From: an uncultured Ruminiclostridium sp.
Lineage (GTDB): Bacteria > Bacillota > Clostridia > Oscillospirales > Ruminococcaceae
Length of the DNA: 40,190 nucleotides
Direction: 5' to 3'
Assembly (NCBI GenBank): GCA_910579265.1
Contig: CAJTTE010000024.1
Location: 1-40,190, forward strand
In this document: positions 32,784-40,190 of the stretch, piece after piece
How positions within the stretch are numbered: position 1 is the stretch's first letter
Layout of the letters: each line of letters opens with the position of its first letter
Position numbers and translations under genes: made by a program
Notes under the pieces: model-generated
What the model saw: the letters and a program-made list of their open reading frames with translations, nothing else
Told to the model about the DNA's origin: nothing
The model's database searches: none

Positions 32784-34463
32784 ATGAGTCAATATCTTAA
32801 ACTTAAAAAATCCAACTGCAAAAACTGCTACAAGTGTATTCGTCATTGTCCTGTCAAATCAATACGCTTTTTTGAAAATCAGGCATTTATCGTTGAAGAC
32901 GAATGTATACTTTGCGGACAGTGTTTTGTTGTCTGCCCGCAAAATGCCAAGGAAGTCAAAAACGACACGGAAAAGGCAAAAGCACTTATCAACAGCGGAA
33001 AACCGGTCATTGCCAGCATTGCTCCGTCCTTCGTAGCCAACTATAAGGACGTTACCATCGGATCAATGAAAACCGCCTTAAAAAAACTGGGATTTGCCGA
33101 CGCAGAAGAAACCGCCGAGGGAGCAACCATTGTAAAACAAAAATATGACGAAATGGTGGAAAAAGGCGAGCAGGAGCTTATAATATCATCCTGCTGTCAT
33201 TCGGTAAATCTGCTTATACAGAAGCATTTTCCGGAAGCACTTCCCTACCTTGCCAAAATAGTTTCCCCTATGCAGGCTCACTCCCTGGAAATAAAATCAC
33301 GCAATCCTGACGCAAAGACCGTATTTATAGGACCCTGTATTTCAAAAAAAGCGGAAGCGGAGGATTATCCGGATATTGTTGACTGCGTACTGACATTTGA
33401 AGAACTTACGGAATGGATGACGGAAAAAGGAATTTCATTTGAACCCTGCCAGGATGATGAAAAGGCGGGAGGTAAGGCGAGGCTCTTCCCCACAGGCGGA
33501 GGCATACTTCGTTCGATGGAGCGCAAAAACAATGATTATACATATCTTCATGTCGACGGTGTAGAAAACTGCGTAAATGCTTTAAAGGAAATCGTAGACG
33601 GAAAAATGGGAAAATGCTTTATCGAAATGTCGGCCTGCTACGGAAGCTGCGTCAGCGGACCTGTCATAGAACGCAGCAGCCATGCCTGTATGTCAAATAC
33701 GATAACCGTTGACAAGTATGCAAAGAGCTATGATTTCGACGCGCTTTCCTTAGATGACAGCAAAATGTCAAAGGAGATAAAATTTATAGGCGTAAAGCGA
33801 CTTATGCCCGGAAGCAAGGCCATTGATGAAATACTTAAAAAAATGGGAAAAAGAAGCCCTGCCGATGAGCTTAACTGCGGAAGCTGCGGTTATGATACCT
33901 GCCGCGAAAAAGCAATAGCCGTATTCAACGGTAAAGCCGATCTGTCTATGTGTCTGCCCTTCCTTAAAGAAAAAGCGGAGAGCTTCTCCGACACGATCAT
34001 CAAGAATACCCCGAACGCAATTATCGTTCTTAACGAATCCTTAGAGGTCCAGCAAATAAACAAAGCCGCTCTCAAGCTTATGAATATACCCAACGCCTCC
34101 GACGTTCTTGGAGAACAGGTGGTTCGTATTCTTGATCCGCTTCCCTTCTTCGACGTTATTGAAAGCGGCGTAAATATTCATGACAAGCGGATTTATCTTG
34201 CCGAATACAACAAGTATGTGGAGCAAACCCTTATCTATGATCAGGGATATCATATAATCATGAGTATTATGAGAGACGTTACCGAAGAAGAACGAGCAAA
34301 AAAAGCAAAGGAAGAGCTTAGCAGCAGCACGATCGAAATTACCGACAAGGTAATAGAAAAACAAATGATGGCTGTACAGGAAATAGCCTCCCTTTTGGGC
34401 GAAACAACCGCCGAAACAAAAATTGCCCTTACAAAGCTGAAGGAATCACTTAATCAACAGTAG
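32784..34463 (+). CDS. hydS: Sensory-type [FeFe] hydrogenase with PAS domain (HydS-like)
   Basis: This 559-residue protein matches group C, putatively H2-sensing [FeFe] hydrogenases. In order: two [4Fe-4S] ferredoxin motifs (Cys12/15/18/22 and 41/44/47/51), an H-cluster domain with L1 SSCCHS (Cys137, Cys138), L2 GPCISKKAE (Cys185) and L3 MSACYGSC (Cys285, Cys289), an extra [4Fe-4S] domain CGSCGYDTC (Cys365/368/373/390), a PAS domain (about 400-500, TIIKNTPNAIIVLNESLEV) and a helical C-terminus. The Pro after CC in catalytic L1 (TSCCP) is His here, and the GGG of L3 is changed, so the active site is tuned differently. No transmitter kinase domain is attached; the output probably goes to the phosphatase gene 15 bp downstream. 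Confidence 0.92.
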   Translation: MSQYLKLKKSNCKNCYKCIRHCPVKSIRFFENQAFIVEDECILCGQCFVVCPQNAKEVKNDTEKAKALINSGKPVIASIAPSFVANYKDVTIGSMKTALKKLGFADAEETAEGATIVKQKYDEMVEKGEQELIISSCCHSVNLLIQKHFPEALPYLAKIVSPMQAHSLEIKSRNPDAKTVFIGPCISKKAEAEDYPDIVDCVLTFEELTEWMTEKGISFEPCQDDEKAGGKARLFPTGGGILRSMERKNNDYTYLHVDGVENCVNALKEIVDGKMGKCFIEMSACYGSCVSGPVIERSSHACMSNTITVDKYAKSYDFDALSLDDSKMSKEIKFIGVKRLMPGSKAIDEILKKMGKRSPADELNCGSCGYDTCREKAIAVFNGKADLSMCLPFLKEKAESFSDTIIKNTPNAIIVLNESLEVQQINKAALKLMNIPNASDVLGEQVVRILDPLPFFDVIESGVNIHDKRIYLAEYNKYVEQTLIYDQGYHIIMSIMRDVTEEERAKKAKEELSSSTIEITDKVIEKQMMAVQEIASLLGETTAETKIALTKLKESLNQQ

Positions 34464-34478
34464 AGGAATAAATGCCAT

Positions 34479-35651
34479 ATGAATAATCTGTGTACCGATA
34501 TCGGTTATCATAGCCTTAATCATGTAAACGAACAGCTTTGCGGAGATCAGGTCATCGTTGTAAAGCCTGATGAGGACACTGAAATAGTTGTGCTGGCAGA
34601 CGGTTTGGGAAGCGGCGTAAAGGCATGCATCCTTTCAACGCTTACGTCTAAAATAATATCCACTATGATGGCTCAGTCTATGCCGATAGAGGAATGTGTA
34701 AACACAATTGCCTCCACCCTGCCTGTATGCAAGGTAAGAGGAGTTGCTTACTCCACATTTACGATACTTAAAATTTACGGTAACGAAGAAGCTGAAATAA
34801 TCCAGTATGACAATCCACACGTTATCCTTTTAAGAGACGGTAAAAACTTTGTCTACCCTGAAACGGCCATGGAAATCGGTGGAAAAACCGTTTACCGATC
34901 CAAGGTCAAGCTTCTGGAAAACGACGTATTCATTCTTATGAGCGACGGCTGTATTCACGCAGGTGTCGGAATGGCTCTCAATTACGGCTGGCAGCGTGAC
35001 AACATCATTGAATATATGGAGAAAAACTACAGCACCGATTACACGGCAAAAGCACTAACCACAATACTCCTGGATGAATGCAACAAGCTGTACGGATACA
35101 AGCCCGGCGACGATACGACAGTGTGCTCCGTAAAAATACGGCAAAGACAACCGGTCAATCTTATGATCGGCCCCCCAGCCGATCCAAAGGATGTAGGCAA
35201 AATGATGTCGCTCTTTTTTTCAAAGCAGGGTAAACATATAGTCTGCGGCGGAACAACCTCATCTCTTGCCGCTCAGTATCTGGGCAAGGAGGTACGCCCC
35301 ACTTTAGATTACCTTGATCCCGAAATACCCCCTACAGCGGAAATCGAAGGGGTTGATCTGGTAACGGAGGGAGTTATAACCATAAACCGCGTCGTAGTTT
35401 ATGCCCAAAGCTATGTTTCCGACAATGAAAAGTTTAACGACTGGAGCTATGGTCTGGACGGTGCTTCGGCAATTTCCAGAATGCTTTTTGAAGAGGCCAC
35501 CGATATTAACTTTTTTGTCGGAAGAGCATCCAATGCCGCTCACCAAAATCCTGACCTTCCCATAGGCTTCAATATAAAAATGCGTCTTGTTGAACAACTT
35601 TCAGAAGCGCTTAAAACCATGGGAAAAAAGATCAAGGTAAGCTATTTTTAA
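34479..35651 (+). CDS. SpoIIE/PP2C-type serine phosphatase with extra C-terminal domain
   Basis: Residues 1-225 form a PPM (PP2C/SpoIIE) phosphatase domain. The metal-binding aspartates are visible: VLADGLGSG (Asp41), ILMSDGCIHAG (Asp156) and GDDTTVCSV (Asp211, Asp212). It should remove phosphate from Ser/Thr of a partner protein. Residues about 225-390 (from PVNLMIGPPADPKDVG, through VVYAQSYVSDNEKFNDWSYG, to KIKVSYF) form a further domain that I cannot assign. It begins 15 bp after the sensory hydrogenase gene, so the pair is likely a signalling unit: H2 or redox state sensed by HydS, output by dephosphorylation. No anti-sigma or kinase partner is encoded nearby. AGAGGAA before the ATG. Confidence 0.88.
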   Translation: MNNLCTDIGYHSLNHVNEQLCGDQVIVVKPDEDTEIVVLADGLGSGVKACILSTLTSKIISTMMAQSMPIEECVNTIASTLPVCKVRGVAYSTFTILKIYGNEEAEIIQYDNPHVILLRDGKNFVYPETAMEIGGKTVYRSKVKLLENDVFILMSDGCIHAGVGMALNYGWQRDNIIEYMEKNYSTDYTAKALTTILLDECNKLYGYKPGDDTTVCSVKIRQRQPVNLMIGPPADPKDVGKMMSLFFSKQGKHIVCGGTTSSLAAQYLGKEVRPTLDYLDPEIPPTAEIEGVDLVTEGVITINRVVVYAQSYVSDNEKFNDWSYGLDGASAISRMLFEEATDINFFVGRASNAAHQNPDLPIGFNIKMRLVEQLSEALKTMGKKIKVSYF

Positions 35652-35751
35652 AACAAAGGAAAAGAAATATCGACAATGCCAAAAAATAAAAGGAATTTAT
35701 GATTTCCTTTTCCCCCGAATTTGCTTTGCCGAAAGGAGAAATCAATATTCT

Positions 35752-37182
35752 ATGAGAAAATTCGATACAAAGGTTCAATATCTTAAATATCAGGTGCTCA
35801 GGGAAGTTGCCAGGTATGCTTTTGAGGACAGAGAGCTTTACTGGTATCACGATATACCAAACATTATCGTAAAAGGCAAGGAACCTACGATGCGCTGCTG
35901 CATCTATAAGGAAAGAGCAATAGTCGGCGAACGCATCAAGCTCGCAATCGGAGGCGACAAGTCCAACCCGAACGTTATTGAAGTAATTGACATTGCCTGT
36001 GACGAATGCTCGGTAAGCGGTCATACAGTTACCGACAACTGCCGCGGATGTATAGCTCACCGATGCGAAGAAGCATGCCCGAAGGGCGCCATTTACTTTG
36101 ACAAGCAGCAAAAAGCCCATATAGATAAGGAAAAATGTGTTGAATGCGGCCGCTGCGCCAAGGTGTGTCCTTACAGCGCTATCGCAAATAATAAGCGTCC
36201 TTGCGAAAAGGCTTGCAAGATCGGCGCTATTTCAATGAATGAAGACAAATGCGCCGCCATAAATTACGATAAATGCATTTCCTGCGGTGCCTGCGTTTAT
36301 ATGTGTCCGTTTGGCGCAATATCCGAAAAAAGCTTTATTCTTGATGTGATAGATATTCTTAAAAAAAGCGATAACAATACCAAATACAAGGTTTATGCCG
36401 TAGTTGCGCCATCCATTTCCAGTCAATTCAGCTACGCAAAGTTAGGTCAGGTTATTTCAGGAATTAAGCAATTAGGTTTTCATCATGTGATAGAAGCCGC
36501 ATTGGGAGCTGATCTTGTAGCATATAAGGAAGCAAAGGAACTTAAAGAAAAAGGATTTTTGACAAGCTCATGCTGTCCGGCATTTGTTAAGTATATAGAA
36601 ACTCAGTTCCCTCAGTTAAAGGATAATATATCCCACAATCTGTCTCCGATGGCGGAAATAGCAAAGTATATAAAAGCGCAGGATCCGCAATGCAAAATAG
36701 TGTTTATGGGACCCTGCACCGCCAAAAAGGCTGAATTCCAAAAGGAAACGGTAGCACCGTACATAGACAGCGTTATTACATTCGAAGAGCTCCAGGCATT
36801 ATTCGACGGAAAGGATGTTGAGCTTGAGAAGCTTGAAGAAAGCGTACTTGACAACGCCTCGTATTTCGGCAGAATATTCGCAAGGAGCGGAGGACTTGCA
36901 GACGCGGTACAGCAGGCTCTGAAAGAACAGGGTGTGGAAGATTTTCAGCTTAACGCCATATCCTGCGACGGAATCGACGAATGCAAGCTTGCGTTGCTTA
37001 AGGCTTCAAAAAACGTTCTGCCCAACAATTTCATCGAAGGAATGGCTTGTACCGGCGGATGTATAGGCGGAGCAGGATGCCTTACACATGGAGAGAAAAA
37101 TAAAAGCGAAGTTGATAAGTACGGTAAGGAGGCCTTTGAAAAAACAATTAAAGAAGCTATTTCCATATACATTGACGAATAA
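35752..37182 (+). CDS. hydA: Monomeric [FeFe] hydrogenase, group B-like
   Basis: This 476-residue enzyme reduces protons to H2, probably with ferredoxin. Cysteine-rich N-terminal part: Cys97/100/105/109, then [4Fe-4S] sites 129/132/135/139 and 175/178/181/185, with an additional Cys151/155 pair. The H-cluster domain has L1 TSSCCPAF (Cys274, the proton-transfer cysteine, and Cys275), L2 MGPCTAKKAEF (Cys322) and L3 EGMACTGGCIGGAG (Cys433, Cys437), all consistent with an active enzyme. No NADH- or FMN-binding subunit is nearby, so it is non-bifurcating. It follows the phosphatase gene by 100 bp. The AAAGGAG is about 13 bases before the ATG, an unusually long distance. It needs HydEFG; hydF is at 12.5 kb. 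Confidence 0.95.
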   Translation: MRKFDTKVQYLKYQVLREVARYAFEDRELYWYHDIPNIIVKGKEPTMRCCIYKERAIVGERIKLAIGGDKSNPNVIEVIDIACDECSVSGHTVTDNCRGCIAHRCEEACPKGAIYFDKQQKAHIDKEKCVECGRCAKVCPYSAIANNKRPCEKACKIGAISMNEDKCAAINYDKCISCGACVYMCPFGAISEKSFILDVIDILKKSDNNTKYKVYAVVAPSISSQFSYAKLGQVISGIKQLGFHHVIEAALGADLVAYKEAKELKEKGFLTSSCCPAFVKYIETQFPQLKDNISHNLSPMAEIAKYIKAQDPQCKIVFMGPCTAKKAEFQKETVAPYIDSVITFEELQALFDGKDVELEKLEESVLDNASYFGRIFARSGGLADAVQQALKEQGVEDFQLNAISCDGIDECKLALLKASKNVLPNNFIEGMACTGGCIGGAGCLTHGEKNKSEVDKYGKEAFEKTIKEAISIYIDE

Positions 37183-37270
37183 AACGATCGAAGTCCGGAA
37201 TGGAATCTTTTATGCTCTGACAAAGTATTTCAATCAATATTCAGCGTAATTCAAAATATCATGAAAACGA

Positions 37271-37313
37271 AAGGCGTCATCCAATCACACCGGTTGGAGC
37301 TCGCCTTCTTTTT
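37271..37313 (+). terminator. hydA: Terminator after hydA
   Basis: AAGGCG-TCA-TCCAA pairs with TTGGA-GCT-CGCCTT and is followed by CTTTTT. The hairpin overlaps the last codons of the convergent ParB-like gene, so the two transcription units share this sequence. Confidence 0.8.
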
Positions 37314-37869
37314 CTGAGGATAAATCCTTTTCGGGAGTCGTAGCTTCTTTTTCTTCATCTTCGGGAACCCATGCCTGACCGAAATTTATATCACGAAACA
37401 AAGCGGCAAGTCCTGTTATCTGCTTTAAACGCAGAAGTTCGTCCTTATCCATACCCAAATGCTTTGAAATCCATGAATCGCTCCGTCCAAGCTCATGAAG
37501 CTCTTTTACTATATTACTCATAAGATCCACATCATGAGAGCCCCTCGCTCTATTATGCCGTATGGTACTCGCCATTCTGTCAGATAATGGCTTATCTATA
37601 ACCGTTACGGGAAGAAGACCTCTTTCACGTTCGTAGATATCCTTATGCTCAAGCATGACCCTGTATCTGTGAAATCCATCCACAATAACATACATACCAT
37701 CAGAATCAGAATGGTAGCAAACAATCGGCATAGTATAACCGTCCTCTTTAATGCTTTTATAAAGAAGATTAAGCTCGGGAGGAGCTACTGAATTCGGATT
37801 ATACGTATTCGGAACAATCCTCTCAATGGGAACAGCAATTACATTATACGCCGGACTAACAAATATCAA
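37285..37869 (-). CDS. ibrB: ParB-like nuclease-domain protein, IbrB-like
   Basis: This 194-residue protein has a ParB/sulfiredoxin-type N-terminal domain: VPIERIVPNTYNPN, SIKEDGYTMPIVC, and the signature DGFHRYRVM (about 64-72), then RHNRARGSHDVDLMS. A C-terminal helix-turn-helix-like part follows (SDSWISKHLGMDKDELLRLK). ParB-like domains bind or hydrolyse CTP or act as nucleases. Next to a PP-loop DUF3440 gene this is the IbrA/IbrB arrangement. The start is TTG at 37869, directly after the ibrA stop (TAATTG), with GGAGG inside the end of ibrA 8 bases upstream; no ATG exists before residue 47. The last 40 residues are low-complexity and acidic. Biochemical role is unknown. Confidence 0.85.
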   Translation of the reverse strand: MIFVSPAYNVIAVPIERIVPNTYNPNSVAPPELNLLYKSIKEDGYTMPIVCYHSDSDGMYVIVDGFHRYRVMLEHKDIYERERGLLPVTVIDKPLSDRMASTIRHNRARGSHDVDLMSNIVKELHELGRSDSWISKHLGMDKDELLRLKQITGLAALFRDINFGQAWVPEDEEKEATTPEKDLSSEKEGELQPV

Positions 37870-39189
37870 TTACAATACCTCCAGACTTTTATATTTATTC
37901 CTTATCCTCTCGATCTGTTCTCTTTGCTTTTTTGTTTCAGCAAAACCCATTGATTTACAGGCATGATCGTTTTTTAGTATACAGATACACATCCTCTTCC
38001 AACTCGGAAGATCTCTGGTGGTAACAATATCATCGGTATTGTCGGGAATTTTGCTTAAAAAAACGATCCTTGATTTCTTATCGAGAGTATAGTTTGATAT
38101 CCCGTTCCTTTTTATTTTATATCCCTTTTCCATCAGTTCAATTATCGTGTCTTCCGAAAGGCCTCCACCCGTCTCATGCCAAAATTTTATCGACGTCTTA
38201 AATTTTTCCGTATATCCCTTTCTCAGACGTTTCGGTAACGTACTCAACAGAAATTTCGTATAGGATTTCCACGAATGCCCCTCGGGCAGCTTTATATTGC
38301 GGTAAGCCATTGCAGATGTTCTTCCGTATATAGCGGTAAAATTGGCTCCCCTCACACGGCCGAGAAGCTTAATCCATGTTTCCGGTTCTATTACCCTGTA
38401 TAAATGAAGACTGTCCTTTGCATAATCATTAAAAGGAGAGGCTACGCGCATCTGTTCCGGTTTCAAGCCGGCTTTATAATAAAGATCATAAAGTTGATTA
38501 TAATCATATCCGAATTTAAAATTAGCCGTCCATACGTCGCTTACGGCCCAATCGTATATAGGAGAAGCGCACCATACGTCCTTAAACATATGAGAAATCC
38601 AACAATTGTCTTCATATCCGTATTTTTTATTCATAAAAGAGCTGTATCTGTGCAACGATTCGGATGCTCTAATACCTAATAAGCAAACGGTTTTTCCTCC
38701 GCCGTGAACCTCCCTGTACCATCGTCCAAACTGCTTAGCCAGGTTTTCCTGATGCATTTTATATTTGTAGTAATAAAAGGGATTGTTATCTATATTTATC
38801 ACATAAGGCTTATCAGGCATATTCCTGACCCATATATCCTTTTTCGCATCATCCCAAGGATACCAATACATCTCATAATTGCTCAGAGCCGTTCTCGTCG
38901 CCATTGGCAAACATACCCAGTATGGCTCAATCCTTATCAGGTTTTTTTCAAAGGTTCTTTCTATGTATTCAGTAGTAAACGAATACTGAGCCTCAAAATC
39001 CTGATGAAAAACTCCGAGTTTTTTATCAATGTTATGAGACTTCATATAATCAAGAACAAGATTAAGCAAGAGCCCGCTATCTTTTCCTCCGCTGAATGAA
39101 AGATATACATTTTCAAACTCCCTGAAAATGTAATCCATACGGCATTGAAAAGCTTCGTATACGTTTATGCCAAGATATTTTTTTTTCAT
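37870..39189 (-). CDS. ibrA: DUF3440 PP-loop protein, IbrA-like (PAPS reductase fold)
   Basis: This 439-residue protein contains a PP-loop ATP-pyrophosphatase domain of the PAPS-reductase type: the nucleotide motif is LSFSGGKDSGLLLNL (30-44), followed by HQDFEAQYSFTTEY and GIRASESLHRYS. The C-terminal half (from about 275, GRTSAMAYRNIKLPEGHSW, then FLLSTLPKRLRKGY) is the DUF3440 region. In E. coli, IbrA and IbrB are known as regulators of eib genes, and relatives occur on phages and genomic islands. PP-loop relatives such as DndC insert sulfur in DNA, so a nucleic-acid modification is possible but unproven. AGAAGG precedes the ATG. It is translationally coupled to ibrB. Confidence 0.9.
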   Translation of the reverse strand: MKKKYLGINVYEAFQCRMDYIFREFENVYLSFSGGKDSGLLLNLVLDYMKSHNIDKKLGVFHQDFEAQYSFTTEYIERTFEKNLIRIEPYWVCLPMATRTALSNYEMYWYPWDDAKKDIWVRNMPDKPYVINIDNNPFYYYKYKMHQENLAKQFGRWYREVHGGGKTVCLLGIRASESLHRYSSFMNKKYGYEDNCWISHMFKDVWCASPIYDWAVSDVWTANFKFGYDYNQLYDLYYKAGLKPEQMRVASPFNDYAKDSLHLYRVIEPETWIKLLGRVRGANFTAIYGRTSAMAYRNIKLPEGHSWKSYTKFLLSTLPKRLRKGYTEKFKTSIKFWHETGGGLSEDTIIELMEKGYKIKRNGISNYTLDKKSRIVFLSKIPDNTDDIVTTRDLPSWKRMCICILKNDHACKSMGFAETKKQREQIERIRNKYKSLEVL

Positions 39190-39511
39190 TATGTCATTGC
39201 CTTCTGTCAGTAATCTATAAATGTCAAAATAAAGCGAATAAGCTTATAATGCAGGTCTCTAAAAACATATGGCAAGCAAGTGACGAAAAAAACCGCATAT
39301 AATATAGCTAAAAGCTTATCGCAATCGTACCGCCGCAAGAAAAAAATTTGGCGTAACATATTTTTTCTTTTAAGTGATACTAAGCTATTATACAACATTT
39401 TTCCCAATATTTCAAGATTTTTCGTATATCATCAATTTCCGAAAAATAAAAAGCCCATGCGGGAAAACCAATGCATGAGCTTTATCATAAATTCCGACAA
39501 TATCCCGGTGT
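39190..39511. other. Intergenic region upstream of the ibrAB-like pair
   Basis: About 320 bp hold the presumed ibrA promoter region and, at 39443-39483, the terminator of the spore-coat-type genes. The rest (39210-39420) is AT-rich and shows no gene. Confidence 0.5.
39443..39483 (-). terminator. Terminator of the coat-protein genes
   Basis: On the minus strand AAAGCTCATGC pairs with GCATGGGCTTT (one G-T pair) and is followed by TTTATTTTT, about 30 bp after the stop at 39512. Confidence 0.75.
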
Positions 39512-39760
39512 TTATTGACTGCCGAATTTCTGCTTAACTGAATCAACCTTGTTCTGATCCGCCGCCTCAACGGGATACCAGCCTTTTGCAGTCATTTTAT
39601 CGTAGATATCGTCCTGCATACACAAGGCGTTGTTCAATGCAGCACTGAAGGCGTTATGAACATTATCGGTAGACGATTCAATCGTGCCGTGCATATATAA
39701 ATCACATACGCCCTTTTCCAAGAGAAGAATATCTTCCATTAAATTTTTATCGTTCATCAT
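39512..39760 (-). CDS. Spore coat protein, CotF-like
   Basis: This 82-residue helical protein starts MMNDKNLMEDILLLEKGVCD and continues LYMHGTIESSTDNVHNAFSA, ALNNALCMQDDIYDKMTAKG, WYPVEAADQNK. This is the pattern of the small CotF-type spore coat proteins of clostridia, including the WYPxE/Q segment near the C-terminus. AAGGAG stands 4 bases before the ATG. The second coat-like gene is 15 bp upstream, so they form an operon. It is expected in the mother cell late in sporulation, but I cannot identify its promoter with confidence. Confidence 0.88.
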   Translation of the reverse strand: MMNDKNLMEDILLLEKGVCDLYMHGTIESSTDNVHNAFSAALNNALCMQDDIYDKMTAKGWYPVEAADQNKVDSVKQKFGSQ

Positions 39761-39775
39761 GCTCTCCTTTCCAAA

Positions 39776-39949
39776 TCAAAGCAGATCGTAAAAGCTCTGA
39801 AATATTTGCTGATGCTTCTGAGCCATTTGCTGAACACATGTTTTAAGTTCCGCATCCTGTATTTGTGAAGCGGTTTCATTGCACTTTGTCTGAAAATACT
39901 GCGCATGACCCAGCGCATCTTCGATATAAAGCAGTTCCTTATTGGTCAT
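39776..39949 (-). CDS. Small coat-type protein, 57 aa
   Basis: A short gene that a length filter would miss. It starts at the ATG at 39949-39947 (AAGGAAGG upstream) and reads MTNKELLYIEDALGHAQYFQ, then TKCNETASQIQDAELKTCVQ, QMAQKHQQIFQSFYDLL and TGA. The wholly helical pattern resembles the short partner of CotF-like spore coat genes. It lies 15 bp before the 82-residue coat gene in the same direction, which supports co-expression and the coat-associated role. Confidence 0.82.
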   Translation of the reverse strand: MTNKELLYIEDALGHAQYFQTKCNETASQIQDAELKTCVQQMAQKHQQIFQSFYDLL

Positions 39950-40190
39950 TATCTTTTCCTTCCTTTCGTAAAGCGGGTTTAAACGCTTTAAATACTTTCG
40001 GTTTTAGTTTGCCGTATCATTTTTAAAATATACGTGGGTTAGCTGTGGCTAACCGAAAATGAAGTGAAAATCCGGGAAAAGAAGGAACGAAGGAATGAGG
40101 GTTTGCGGGGACGGTTAGGGTGGTAATTATGAGGATAAGGAGCTGAAAGGGTGATTAAACCGTTTTGGTTAGTCAGCGTTAACCGCATGA
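39950..40190. other. Region upstream of the coat genes with GGTTAGC hairpins
   Basis: No gene is supported in these 240 bp. A perfect hairpin GGTTAGC-TGTG-GCTAACC lies at 40037-40054, and a weaker one (GGTTA...TAACC) at 40167-40184. The stretch 40060-40160 is purine-rich with no obvious coding frame. The coat-gene promoter must lie here. Confidence 0.5.

Overview
The window looks like chromosome from a spore-forming, strictly anaerobic, gut-type clostridium (Ruminococcus/Oscillospiraceae-like). This is inferred from content: SpoIIID, two small coat-type proteins, HydF, two different [FeFe] hydrogenases, AdhE, PTS enzyme I, an intracellular GH2 beta-galactosidase, a BspA-like leucine-rich surface protein, AT-rich composition and strong AAGGAGG-type ribosome binding sites.

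Left arm (1-11.4 kb, all minus strand). Small accessory enzymes: a DJ-1/PfpI protein without its usual cysteine, a three-gene ATGA-overlapping operon (GNAT, unknown, membrane S41 peptidase), a GNAT-PAS fusion coupled to a DUF5984-like protein, a double GNAT protein, a 2H phosphoesterase, and a large GH2 enzyme with a CBM6-like domain. Centre-left (11.5-18.1 kb): metA (acetyl-CoA type by its Glu111) and hydF run rightward from a consensus promoter. A small unknown gene and a Ca2+-type P-ATPase run leftward. spoIIID follows.

Middle (18.1-26 kb). Decayed fragments of a serine recombinase and an Ig-like domain lie beside a large surface LRR gene that is cut by one in-frame TGA. Next come a strongly expressed-looking pair, a NifU-like scaffold and a GGGtGRT protein, and a DUF3737 beta-helix gene broken by a one-base frameshift. 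A roughly 160-bp non-coding repeat occurs at 3.95 and 13.9 kb, with a truncated copy at 22.5 kb.

Right arm (26-40 kb). ptsI runs leftward. After a 1.2-kb gene-free region with a perfect Rex-type operator come adhE and a co-directional phosphotransferase, then the hydrogen cluster: [2Fe-2S] thioredoxin-like protein, PAS-bearing sensory [FeFe] hydrogenase, PPM/SpoIIE-type phosphatase with an unexplained C-terminal domain, and a catalytic group-B-like [FeFe] hydrogenase. With hydF this suggests redox- and H2-responsive control of ethanol and hydrogen formation. The end carries an IbrA/IbrB-like pair (PP-loop DUF3440 protein plus ParB-like protein) and two spore-coat-like genes.

The most interesting parts are the H2-sensing cluster, the IbrAB-like module, the NifU-like/GGGtGRT pair and the dispersed structured repeat. 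No rRNA, tRNA, CRISPR array or intact insertion sequence was recognised. All identifications come from reading the sequence by eye and from recalled family knowledge; no database search was run.
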